A stretch of 64,000 bases of DNA. Source: an uncultured Prochlorococcus sp. Lineage in GTDB: Bacteria; Cyanobacteriota; Cyanobacteriia; PCC-6307; Cyanobiaceae. The notes beneath the pieces are model-generated. The model saw only the letters and a program-made list of their open reading frames with translations. It made no database searches and had not been told where the DNA came from. This document shows positions 44,993-54,820 of this stretch, piece by piece (within the stretch, counting starts at the first letter, position 1; each line of letters opens with the position of its first letter). Location of the stretch: the NCBI GenBank assembly GCA_902590355.1, contig CACIWI010000003.1, positions 1 to 64,000 on the forward strand. The letters run 5' to 3'. Made by a program: the position numbers and the translations under genes.

Positions 44993-46765
44993 CTAGATTC
45001 CTACTTGAACATTCCACAGATCAGCATATACTTTGTTCTGATCTAATAGTTTTTCATGTTTTCCGCTTTCAACTATTTTACCTTTATCAATAACTACAAT
45101 ATTATCCGCATTTTTTATAGTGCTTAATCTATGAGCTATCACAATAGTTGTTCTTTCTTTTGTGATTTTAGATAACGATTTTTGAATTAAAGCCTCTGTT
45201 TCATTATCAACTGAAGCTGTAGCTTCATCTAATATTAATATTGGAGCATCCTTTAAAACAGCTCTTGCCAAGGCAATCCTTTGACGTTGCCCGCCTGAGA
45301 GCCTTTGGCCCCTTTCCCCCACAATAGTTTTATAACCATCTGGTAATTGTTCAATAAATTTATGAGCTTCCGCAATCTTTGAAGCATTAATAATATCTTT
45401 AAGATTTGGGTTGATTGAGCCATAAGCAATATTTTCTTGTACAGTTCCATGAAATAAATAGGTTTCTTGACTTACTAAAGAGATACACTTTCTTAAATCA
45501 TTCAAATTTATTTCTTTAATAGAAACCCCATCCAAGGTTATTGACCCATTATTACTATCATAAATTCTAAGTAATAGTTTTATTATTGTACTTTTCCCAG
45601 AACCTGTTAAACCAACAATTCCTAATGTTGAGTAATTTTCAATTTTGAAATTTATGTTGTTTAAAGTTAAATCTCGTCCAGGATAATTAAAATTTACATT
45701 ATTAAAAATAATTTCTCCTTTGATATCTTTAGGTTCAATTTTTATTTTTCCATCTTTTATTTTTATAGGCGTATCTATGAGATCAATTACTCTATCTATT
45801 GAAGCCATAGATCTCTGAAAATCATCTAAAACATGCCCCAAAGTAGTTAAAGGCCATAATAGTCTTTGTGTAATAAACACTAAAAAACTATAAGTACCTA
45901 CATCAAGTGTCTTATTCCAAGTTTGGAAACCTCCAATTAATAGAATCGCTATAAAAGCAAATAAAATTGCAAATCTTATGAGAGGAATAAAGGCAGAAGA
46001 TAATTTTATTGCAGCCTTATTACTTCTTTGATAATCGAGACTTTCTTTATTTAATCTATTTAGTTCCCATTTTTCTTTAGTAAAACTTTTTATGGTTAGA
46101 ATTCCACTTAAATTATTATTAAGCCTTGATGCCAACAGTCCAGCTTTATTTCTAACATCTCTGTATTTTGGAGCAAGCTTCCTTTGAAATTTAATTGATC
46201 CTAAAAATATAATTGGAATGGGAAAGAAAGCAAATAGAGCGATTTTTGGAGCGACAAAAATCATAGTTCCCCCAATTATTAAGACAGTTATAAATAACTG
46301 AATAATCTGATTAGCCCCTTGATCTAGAAATCTCTCGAGTTGATTTATATCATCATTCAAAATGGATAATAGCCTTCCAGTATTATCATTTTCAAAAAAA
46401 TCCATATCTAATTCCTGGATATGCTCATAAGCTTTTATTCTTAATTTATGTTGCGATAGCTGGGCCAAATTTCTCCATAAAATCGAATATAAATATTCAA
46501 AGGAGGATTCACCAGACCAAACTATTCCTGAAGCAAATGCAAGAAAAATCAATTGTGCTGGAACTTCTTTTATTCCAAAACCAGCAATCCATGAATTCTG
46601 TTCCTTAACAACGATATCCACTGCAAGACCAATTATTACAGGGGGAGCTAAATCTAATATTTTATTAATTATGGAACTAAGAAAAGCAAAAAATAGTAAC
46701 CTTCTTTCCTCAATCAGATTTAAATAAAGTCTAATTATTGGATTTTGATTGTTTTTAGACCTCAT
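44993..46765 (-). CDS. ABC transporter, fused permease and ATPase (MsbA/multidrug type)
   Basis: LGIVGLTGSGKSTIIKL Walker A, LSGGQRQRIALARAVL signature, LILDEATASVD. Confidence 0.93.
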   Translation of the reverse strand: MRSKNNQNPIIRLYLNLIEERRLLFFAFLSSIINKILDLAPPVIIGLAVDIVVKEQNSWIAGFGIKEVPAQLIFLAFASGIVWSGESSFEYLYSILWRNLAQLSQHKLRIKAYEHIQELDMDFFENDNTGRLLSILNDDINQLERFLDQGANQIIQLFITVLIIGGTMIFVAPKIALFAFFPIPIIFLGSIKFQRKLAPKYRDVRNKAGLLASRLNNNLSGILTIKSFTKEKWELNRLNKESLDYQRSNKAAIKLSSAFIPLIRFAILFAFIAILLIGGFQTWNKTLDVGTYSFLVFITQRLLWPLTTLGHVLDDFQRSMASIDRVIDLIDTPIKIKDGKIKIEPKDIKGEIIFNNVNFNYPGRDLTLNNINFKIENYSTLGIVGLTGSGKSTIIKLLLRIYDSNNGSITLDGVSIKEINLNDLRKCISLVSQETYLFHGTVQENIAYGSINPNLKDIINASKIAEAHKFIEQLPDGYKTIVGERGQRLSGGQRQRIALARAVLKDAPILILDEATASVDNETEALIQKSLSKITKERTTIVIAHRLSTIKNADNIVVIDKGKIVESGKHEKLLDQNKVYADLWNVQVGI

Positions 46766-46776
46766 AAAAATAATAA

Positions 46777-47070
46777 TTAAATTTTTCTATTATGATTTAA
46801 ATTTTCTTTAGTTTCTAATTTACATTTTGTTTTGGCATCTCGATGACTTGCAGTTTGCATAAATTCTTCGTAGTAACAATCGCAAGTTTCATTAGCAATT
46901 TCTTCACTATATACCATTTCTGCTTTCATCATCTCCTCTTTGACACTCTGAAGACAAAATAATTTTATGATTGAATTTTGTTTCGTTTGAGCTAAATAAT
47001 AACTATCAAAGGAGTTGAATAGTATTATAAGATTCACAAAAATAAAGAATTTATATTTGCTAGCTTTCAT
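46777..47070 (-). CDS. small secreted Cys-containing hypothetical protein
   Basis: Signal-peptide-like start, NETCDCYYEEF...TKCKLE. Confidence 0.6.
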   Translation of the reverse strand: MKASKYKFFIFVNLIILFNSFDSYYLAQTKQNSIIKLFCLQSVKEEMMKAEMVYSEEIANETCDCYYEEFMQTASHRDAKTKCKLETKENLNHNRKI

Positions 47071-47079
47071 TATCTATCA

Positions 47080-48861
47080 CTAGTTTCTGACTTTAATTTT
47101 TTTTAATTTATTTTTAGTTTCTCTATGCAGATCTCTGGGTAAATCTACCAAACTGTAATCATTAAAAATCTGTATCTTACCAATTGATCTACCATTTATA
47201 TTAGTTGAATTACAGATTGAGGATATAATATTTGCAACCCTAACTCCATCAAATTTACCAAAGTTAAATTTGTAGGTTTCAAAAGAATCATTTTGATAAT
47301 TATTTCTTCTATTTGAATTTCTCATACGATTATTACTATTTCTATTTGATCTATTTCGATCAGTATTATTTTGTTTATTAATCCAAGAATCATCATCATT
47401 AACAAAAAATGATTTATTACCTATTACTAAATTTATCGCCGCCATTGCAATATTTGAGTCATCCATAGAGTATTTTTCTTTTAAATTATCTAGTACATCA
47501 ATAATCAAAGCTTTATTTTCTTCATTTTCATCTTTAGCTAAAGAACTCTCATTAACATTATCTATAAGTTTCTCCATCCTTTTTTCATTTATTATTTTAT
47601 TACTTGGTATATTAATTTCTTCAATCTTGGTTCTTGTTGAGTTTTCTAAGTTTCTTAGAAAATGTTTTTCTCTTTGATTAACAAATAAAATTGCTTCTCC
47701 TGATCTGCCTGCCCTTCCAGTTCTTCCAATTCTATGAGTATATGTTTCCTTGTCAAAAGGGAAATCGTAATTAACAACAAGTTTTATCCTCTCAACATCT
47801 AATCCTCTAGCTGCTACATCAGTTGCAACAAGGATATTAATAAATCCTTTTTTCAATCTATCTACAGTATTTTCTCTTTGATTTTGAGGTATATCTCCAT
47901 TAAGTACTGCCACAGTATGACCTGAATTCTCTAAAGCTTCAGCTATTGAAGTAGTAAGTAGTTTTGTTCTAACAAAGATAATTACTCCCTCGTTATTAAG
48001 TTCTAGTATTCTTTTTAAAGCATCTAACTTATGATGCCTTTGTACAAATAGAAATTTTTGCGAAATTAATTGAGTTTCTTTTTTGACACTTTTGATTAAT
48101 ATTTCAGCCGGATCATTTAGATATTTTTTTGCTATATTTCTTATCTCACTAGGCATTGTTGCTGAAAACAATACCATCTGCTTATTTCCTGGAAGTTGAT
48201 CTATTATCCATTCAATATCTTCAAGAAAACCCATATTTAACATTTCATCTGCCTCATCTAAAACAAGACAATTTATATCTTTAATTTTAAAAGTCCCCTG
48301 CCTTATATGATCCATTATTCGGCCTGGGGTCCCAACTACTACGTCAACTTTTCTTTTTAATGCAGAAATTTGATTTCGATAGTCGGTACCTCCATAAATT
48401 GCAACCGTCTTAAAATTACTAGATTCAGAACTATAACTTTTAAAAGATTCTGCCACTTGAGTTGCTAATTCTCTTGTAGGAGTCATAACTAAAACCTTGG
48501 CATTTAATTCTTTATTATCCTTAAGTTTTTCTATTAATGGTAATGCGAAAGCTGCAGTCTTTCCTGTTCCTGTTTGTGCTTGTCCTAGTAAATCCCTGCC
48601 TAACATTAGTTCGGGAATTGCAGCTTTTTGGATTGGAGTTGGATTTTTATATCCTTTATTTTTTAACGAGTTTAAGATCGATTGATTAAAACCAAAATCA
48701 AGAAATCCATTCTCATTATCATCGCCTTTCGATACTTCCAATAGTTGAGATTCAATTTCTTTTTTGTTATCTAAGTTCTTGAACTCTAGTAGGGAAGAAT
48801 CTTCATTCTGAGACTTTTCCTGCTCACTACCAAGAGAGTTACTATCTTTTTTTAAAGTCAT
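47080..48861 (-). CDS. deaD: DEAD-box RNA helicase, DeaD/CsdA type
   Basis: GQAQTGTGKTAAFALP, VLDEADEML, LFSATMP, HRIGRTGRAGR, C-terminal DbpA-like RNA-binding domain. Confidence 0.94.
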   Translation of the reverse strand: MTLKKDSNSLGSEQEKSQNEDSSLLEFKNLDNKKEIESQLLEVSKGDDNENGFLDFGFNQSILNSLKNKGYKNPTPIQKAAIPELMLGRDLLGQAQTGTGKTAAFALPLIEKLKDNKELNAKVLVMTPTRELATQVAESFKSYSSESSNFKTVAIYGGTDYRNQISALKRKVDVVVGTPGRIMDHIRQGTFKIKDINCLVLDEADEMLNMGFLEDIEWIIDQLPGNKQMVLFSATMPSEIRNIAKKYLNDPAEILIKSVKKETQLISQKFLFVQRHHKLDALKRILELNNEGVIIFVRTKLLTTSIAEALENSGHTVAVLNGDIPQNQRENTVDRLKKGFINILVATDVAARGLDVERIKLVVNYDFPFDKETYTHRIGRTGRAGRSGEAILFVNQREKHFLRNLENSTRTKIEEINIPSNKIINEKRMEKLIDNVNESSLAKDENEENKALIIDVLDNLKEKYSMDDSNIAMAAINLVIGNKSFFVNDDDSWINKQNNTDRNRSNRNSNNRMRNSNRRNNYQNDSFETYKFNFGKFDGVRVANIISSICNSTNINGRSIGKIQIFNDYSLVDLPRDLHRETKNKLKKIKVRN

Positions 48862-48865
48862 TTTA

Positions 48866-48894
48866 AATGCCTAATAATCTTCTGATTAGGCATT
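48866..48894 (-). promoter_or_regulatory. perfect 10-bp inverted repeat in the deaD 5' leader
   Basis: AATGCCTAAT(9 nt)ATTAGGCATT; on the mRNA strand it ends 4 nt before the ATG. Confidence 0.6.
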
Positions 48895-48999
48895 CAACAA
48901 ATATCTAAATTGACTTAAATTGTTGACTAGCCTTACAGAGCCGAATTATTAATCTAACATCTTGGGGTTAAAATATTACTAATTTCCCAAAATTAAAAT

Positions 49000-50703
49000 T
49001 TAATTTAAATAATATATATTCAAAGATTTTTTCGCTCTTGTAACAGCAGTATAAAATAATCTTCTTTCAAAATTATCTCTGCAAAAGATATTTTGATTAT
49101 CTTTTTTTTCTTTTACAACATATTGATTTCTTCTATAATTTTGGGACCACAAAATGTTTACTTTTTCAGATTCACTTCCTTGAGATTTATGAATAGTAAT
49201 GGCTATTGCTGGTACAACATTTTCTAAATTAGATGGATCAATTAATGCGACAATTTCTTCGTTATTATCATTAAATTTTCTAAAAAGATATTTTCTTTTA
49301 TTTTTTAAACCTATGAGTACTCCGATATCCCCATTTGACAATCCAAGTTCATTATTATTTTTTGTACACATGATCGGAACACCCTCATTAAGAGTTTTAA
49401 GGTCATAAGGTTTTTTTTGACCAAAAACAATTTCATTCAAATATTCAACACTCCATATTCCGGAATTTTTTTCGCATAAAATCAAGTGACTTTGTAAATC
49501 CAGAAATATCTTATCTACTAAATCTTTTTCTTTAAGCAATAAATTATCAATACTCTCATCAAATATATATTTTTTTTTACTTAAATTTGAGGTTGAAATA
49601 TTTAACTGTTTTAGATGACTTGTAATCGAAAATAATAGATCTTTTGGAATATCTTTTTCTCTACTCTTTGAAATTTTAATTTCTTTTGAATTATTATCTT
49701 TTTCTAATTCTTTTATCTTTTGATTAAGTAAAGAAAAATCATTTTTAAATATTAAATTACTAATTAATGCTATATCTCCAATATTTCTATAAGTTTTTTC
49801 TAAATTTACTGCACAAGATTTAATTGAACTATTATCGGAATATTCAAACAAATAATTCCATATAGAACAGTTATTTACTGGAGACAATTGATTTTTATCT
49901 CCAACTAAGATAATTTTACAGTCCTTTGCTAGCAAATTTAAAACTGATTCAATCAAATCGATATTAACCATTGACATTTCATCAATAATAAAAATATCAA
50001 GTTCTTTTAGTTTAAATTTCAACTTAAGAGATTTATTTTGAGAATTTAAAATCCATCTATGTAAAGTTTGAAATTCTATTTGGTCTAGAAATTTGCTTAA
50101 TGAAATATTTTTTTTATCATTAAGAGCTTCTTTTAAACGAGCTGTAGCTTTACCAGTTGGAGCGGATAAACCAATATTTAAAAAGTTATCAATTTGAAGG
50201 AGTTCTAGTATTAACTTTATTATTAAAGTGGTTTTACCCGTACCTGGTCCTCCTTGAAGGAAAACTAAGTTTGAATATTTAAATATATTTTTAATTTGAT
50301 CAATTTCATTATCCTCTTTATAAATTATTGAGTTCATTAAATTATCGGTATCTATTTTTTTTAGAAATGCATTAATAACTCTTTCTATCTTTTTTGACCA
50401 TTTTGATAAGGATAATTTTCTATTTACTAATACGAATGGAGAATAAAGGGAACCAATCAAACCTATATTTTTTAGAACACCTATATGTTTATTGGGCCAG
50501 CCATCTTCAAATAATTCAAAGATTATCAAACTATTATCAACATCAATAATAGTTTCACCATTTTTCTCAAACTCTAATAAAATTCTAATTACATCTTTTA
50601 CGAAATTTCCATATTTTTTTTCACTAAATTTGAAAATACCTAAGATTAAATTAAATATATGATCGTACTGGAACTTTTCAATATCTGTAGCAGTTTTAGT
50701 CAT
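49000..50703 (-). CDS. recD: exodeoxyribonuclease V alpha subunit RecD
   Basis: FLQGGPGTGKTTLIIKL, IIDEMSMVN, AITIHKSQGSE. Confidence 0.93.
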   Translation of the reverse strand: MTKTATDIEKFQYDHIFNLILGIFKFSEKKYGNFVKDVIRILLEFEKNGETIIDVDNSLIIFELFEDGWPNKHIGVLKNIGLIGSLYSPFVLVNRKLSLSKWSKKIERVINAFLKKIDTDNLMNSIIYKEDNEIDQIKNIFKYSNLVFLQGGPGTGKTTLIIKLILELLQIDNFLNIGLSAPTGKATARLKEALNDKKNISLSKFLDQIEFQTLHRWILNSQNKSLKLKFKLKELDIFIIDEMSMVNIDLIESVLNLLAKDCKIILVGDKNQLSPVNNCSIWNYLFEYSDNSSIKSCAVNLEKTYRNIGDIALISNLIFKNDFSLLNQKIKELEKDNNSKEIKISKSREKDIPKDLLFSITSHLKQLNISTSNLSKKKYIFDESIDNLLLKEKDLVDKIFLDLQSHLILCEKNSGIWSVEYLNEIVFGQKKPYDLKTLNEGVPIMCTKNNNELGLSNGDIGVLIGLKNKRKYLFRKFNDNNEEIVALIDPSNLENVVPAIAITIHKSQGSESEKVNILWSQNYRRNQYVVKEKKDNQNIFCRDNFERRLFYTAVTRAKKSLNIYYLN

Positions 50704-50704
50704 T

Positions 50705-53700
50705 CTAAAAAAGGTTATCTAAATAATTAATTCTTTTTAAAGGTGCTTTGCTAATAAAAACACCTGGAGATATATCTTCAGACTTGGATTTTTCAAATAA
50801 TTCAAAATCTGGCAATCCCTTCAAAAACAAATAAATATATCCTCCTAGATGTTTATGTGGTTGATAATTTTTAATTCGCCACTTTAATAATCTATGTAAT
50901 GCTAATAAATAAAGATGAGATTGCAATGGATAATGATGTTTAATCATTTCATTTCTCATGTTTTCATAGTTATAGTTTCTTGGTAAACAATCACTATTAT
51001 CACTAAAAGAAATCAAATTACTTTTCCAATCAATTACCCACCATTTACTATCTTCTAATTTATTTCCTACAGGGAAAACACAATCAATACATCCTGAATG
51101 AAAGCCTTTATTCATAATTTGGAGATCATTTATTTTAATTGCATATTCTTCACCAAATTCATATTCCTGATCTAAAAAAAAGCAATTTGATATATCATTA
51201 GAATTAATATTTCTACCTTCATAAGATAGGGTTAAATCATATTTGAGTTCCTTAATTAAGTATTCATTTGGAATATCAACTAGTTTCTTATTTTGTAATT
51301 CTCTTCCTAAAGGTATGTTTATGATTCTTAAAATCGCATCTTTTACTTTAAAAGCCAAAGAAATATCGATTTGATGAAAGTTCAATTCCTCAATAATTAA
51401 ATCAATTAGTTCTTGATTATTATCGTTTCTAAATTCAAATCTTTCTATTATTTTGTGCAGGCAAGTCCCAGCAATAGTTCCTTTTGGAAATTCACTTAAG
51501 GGATTTGGATAAGAAAAATAATTAGGATAATTCTTTGAATTCTTAAAATTAGAATCTTTGATAATTGATATATTATCTTCATAATCTTTATATTGATTGA
51601 CGACTACATCAATATTTTTATCTTTACGTATCCAAGAGGAATAACTTGAATAAGAAATAAATTGTTCAGAATTAAATACATTAGATATTTTTTTATTAAC
51701 GTTATCGATTTTCCAAAGATTATTATTCAATCGCTTGGTTTTGAACTTAGAAAAAATTTCTTTTATTTTCTCTTTTTCTATCCTAACTTCAAAAGTAGAC
51801 TTATAAATATTGATATTTTCCAAATTATTAAGTAAATCATTATTTAAAATATTATTTGTATCCTCTAAATCATTAAAAACAATAAGTTTATATTTGCTCC
51901 TTGTAAGTGCTACATAAATTAACCTCTCACTCTCTTTAAATAAATCTTCTTCTTCTATTAATTTGAATTTTTCAACCTTCGAGTAATTATTAGAAATATT
52001 AACGTATATATTTCTATCAATATTTGATTTCCAAAGAGGTCCTTTAATTTTATTTGACTTATTTGAAATAATTGAGAGATATGGACATAGGACTATTTCA
52101 AATTCGAGGCCCTTACTACTATGAATGGTAGAAAGATTTATTCCATTTTGAATATTATAGTCTTTCGTCAAAAAATCTTCTCTAGTAGAAATTCTTAAAA
52201 TATGATCTAATTGATTTTTATACCAGTTGACGACTATGTTGAGATCAAAATCATTATTTATTAATTCTATTTCAACAATTTCTGAAAGTTGAAATAAATT
52301 TGAATTTAAATCTGAATCTTGAATAATCGAGGATGACTTGTAATTTATAAGTAGTTCATTAACAATGTTTAAAAAACCTTTTTCTCTTAGTTCTTTGGAC
52401 CAAGTAATACATTTATTAATTAAAATTTCTAAATTATTACTAATTCCATGATCAAGTAAATCTTCTAATTTCATTTCTATAAATTTCGAAGTAGCAAGCA
52501 AAGTTATATTTTTTAAAGACCTCGGATTTAATAAACATTCAATAAATAAAAATAATAGAGAACTTGCTTCTGTATCAAAAATATTTTGTTTATTTTGAAT
52601 TTTGCATGGGAGATTAAACTGATTTAATTTTTTTTTAAAATCTAAGCATTGCGAATTATTTAATGTAAGAATCGCAATTTTATTAATATCAATTTCTTTA
52701 TTATTTAAAATAAAGTTAACTATGTAATGAGTTACAAGATCCTCTATATCAGTATTTTTTTTTGAAAATTCAACAATTTCAAATACATCCTTAAATTTAA
52801 ATTCAGGATTAATATTTTCATTAATTCTTGAGGTTAATTTAATATAGTTTAGTTTTGATTGTTTAAGTCCATTCTTATAAAGTTTATTAAGAACATCGAT
52901 TAACTTTTTTGATGATCTATAGTTATCTGTAAGACTAAAAACTTCGATTGAATTAGATCTTGCATCTAAGTAAGTTTCAATATCTCCACCTCTAAATTTG
53001 TAAATCGCTTGTTTTGGATCACCTACGCAAAGTAAAAAATGATTTGTTGTATTAAAGAACTTTTTTATTAAATTCCACTGAGTAATATCTGTATCTTGAA
53101 ACTCATCAACTAAGACACATTTAAATCTTTTTTGAATTTTAGATAGAGTATCACTATTACTAATTTCCGAATCTAAAAATGTATTTTCTACAGTCTTTAT
53201 AAGATCATTGAAGTTGAAAATAGAAAAACTTTTCTTTAATTCAATTAATTTTATATAAGCTAATTGGGTAAATATTCTTACAAATTCCGTAAAGAAACCT
53301 TCTTTTATTTTATAAATTTTATCTTGTAATAAATTAAATTCAGTAAAATCTAATTTTAGATTATATTTATCAATTTCTTTAGATATATTTTCAATATAAA
53401 AGTATTTAGATAAAAGATCATCCTTAGAAATATCATATAAAAAATCAATAATATTTTTAGAATTAAGCCTTTTGTTAATCTCTTCAATCCAACAATTTAT
53501 TTGATTAAACTTATCATTTCTTGGTTTTGCAGCATATATTTGACTTTTTCCACCACTCTCCTTAATTAATTTTCCTAACTCTATGAGTTGTAAAAATAAT
53601 TTCTTACCTTTATTATTCCATTCAAAACAAAACTCGTTCCAATTTAAATAAAAATATTCATTAAAATAATTATTTAAATCAATAATCTTATATTTATTAT

Positions 53701-54331
53701 TAATTTGAAATTTACAGATATTTTCTTGATCAATATTTTTTAAAATTTCTACAAAAAATGACTTATTGATTCTACTACCAAATCTAGAACTTATTTTTTT
53801 TTGGTTGACTGCTGAAATAATTTCATGATTAAGATTCAGAAAATCATTAATCCACAAATTATCTATTATATCTTTGTATAAATTATCAATATTATTCTCA
53901 ATATATGGATCTTGAGCTACTCCTATTTCAATACTATATTCATCAATAATATTATTACAATAAGCATGGAAGGTAGTTACTTTTAACTTATAGAATTGAT
54001 TTATAAAATTATCAATTTCAGAAATTATTTTTTCCTTAGATTTATCTTTATCCTTAAAATTTAGATACCAATCCTTAAGAGTATTATCTATCTTAATTTC
54101 ATTATGACTTTGCAAATATAATTTTAAATTATGAAATCTCGAGAGAATTTTATCTCTTAATTCAGAACAAGTATTTTTTGTAAAACTTAGCAGGAGTATC
54201 TCATCTGGTTTAACTTTTTTCTCCAAAACATTTCTTAAAACTATGTGCGCCAAAGTAAAACTTTTACCAGTTCCTGCACTTGCTTCTACTAATTTAAACT
54301 TATTATCTAATTTAATTTGATTAATATCCAT
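50705..54331 (-). CDS. recB: exodeoxyribonuclease V beta subunit RecB
   Basis: VEASAGTGKSFTLAHIVLRN, VDEFQDTD, STIHSSKGLEFEIV, C-terminal nuclease IDWKSN. Confidence 0.95.
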   Translation of the reverse strand: MDINQIKLDNKFKLVEASAGTGKSFTLAHIVLRNVLEKKVKPDEILLLSFTKNTCSELRDKILSRFHNLKLYLQSHNEIKIDNTLKDWYLNFKDKDKSKEKIISEIDNFINQFYKLKVTTFHAYCNNIIDEYSIEIGVAQDPYIENNIDNLYKDIIDNLWINDFLNLNHEIISAVNQKKISSRFGSRINKSFFVEILKNIDQENICKFQINNKYKIIDLNNYFNEYFYLNWNEFCFEWNNKGKKLFLQLIELGKLIKESGGKSQIYAAKPRNDKFNQINCWIEEINKRLNSKNIIDFLYDISKDDLLSKYFYIENISKEIDKYNLKLDFTEFNLLQDKIYKIKEGFFTEFVRIFTQLAYIKLIELKKSFSIFNFNDLIKTVENTFLDSEISNSDTLSKIQKRFKCVLVDEFQDTDITQWNLIKKFFNTTNHFLLCVGDPKQAIYKFRGGDIETYLDARSNSIEVFSLTDNYRSSKKLIDVLNKLYKNGLKQSKLNYIKLTSRINENINPEFKFKDVFEIVEFSKKNTDIEDLVTHYIVNFILNNKEIDINKIAILTLNNSQCLDFKKKLNQFNLPCKIQNKQNIFDTEASSLLFLFIECLLNPRSLKNITLLATSKFIEMKLEDLLDHGISNNLEILINKCITWSKELREKGFLNIVNELLINYKSSSIIQDSDLNSNLFQLSEIVEIELINNDFDLNIVVNWYKNQLDHILRISTREDFLTKDYNIQNGINLSTIHSSKGLEFEIVLCPYLSIISNKSNKIKGPLWKSNIDRNIYVNISNNYSKVEKFKLIEEEDLFKESERLIYVALTRSKYKLIVFNDLEDTNNILNNDLLNNLENINIYKSTFEVRIEKEKIKEIFSKFKTKRLNNNLWKIDNVNKKISNVFNSEQFISYSSYSSWIRKDKNIDVVVNQYKDYEDNISIIKDSNFKNSKNYPNYFSYPNPLSEFPKGTIAGTCLHKIIERFEFRNDNNQELIDLIIEELNFHQIDISLAFKVKDAILRIINIPLGRELQNKKLVDIPNEYLIKELKYDLTLSYEGRNINSNDISNCFFLDQEYEFGEEYAIKINDLQIMNKGFHSGCIDCVFPVGNKLEDSKWWVIDWKSNLISFSDNSDCLPRNYNYENMRNEMIKHHYPLQSHLYLLALHRLLKWRIKNYQPHKHLGGYIYLFLKGLPDFELFEKSKSEDISPGVFISKAPLKRINYLDNLF

Positions 54332-54343
54332 TTCTTTATTAAA

Positions 54344-54817
54344 TTAAATCTTGACCTCATTTTTATAAAGTAAGTAATTCTTAAATTTATTCATTAAATA
54401 TTTCTCTTCCAAGGAGATCTTAAATTTAATTATTAGAGCTAAACTTATTGTCAAAAATAAATAATAAATAGATAATTTTATTATAAAAACTCCAATGGAA
54501 ATAAATATTAAGGAATAGTACATAGGATGACGCGCAAATCGATAAATACCTGTAGTAACTAGATTGCTATTGTTTATAGGTCTTGGGAAAGGGGATAAAT
54601 TTATACCTAAGTCTTTAATTGAAACTAACATTATTATGAAAGCGATTATGATAATTAAAATACCCAGTAAATAAGAAAAAGGACTTGCTTGAATTATTTG
54701 TTTTTGTGGGATAAACTCCCATTGAAAAAAATGTAGACTAATAATAAAGAACTGTAAAAAAACAAGCATTAGATCGTAAGCAGCTTTAAAAAAATTGTTT
54801 AACTGAAATTTAGACAT
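54344..54817 (-). CDS. ICMT/PEMT-like membrane methyltransferase family protein
   Basis: Multiple TM helices and LVTTGIYRFARHPMYYSLIFISIG motif. Confidence 0.72.
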   Translation of the reverse strand: MSKFQLNNFFKAAYDLMLVFLQFFIISLHFFQWEFIPQKQIIQASPFSYLLGILIIIIAFIIMLVSIKDLGINLSPFPRPINNSNLVTTGIYRFARHPMYYSLIFISIGVFIIKLSIYYLFLTISLALIIKFKISLEEKYLMNKFKNYLLYKNEVKI

Positions 54818-54820
54818 TTT

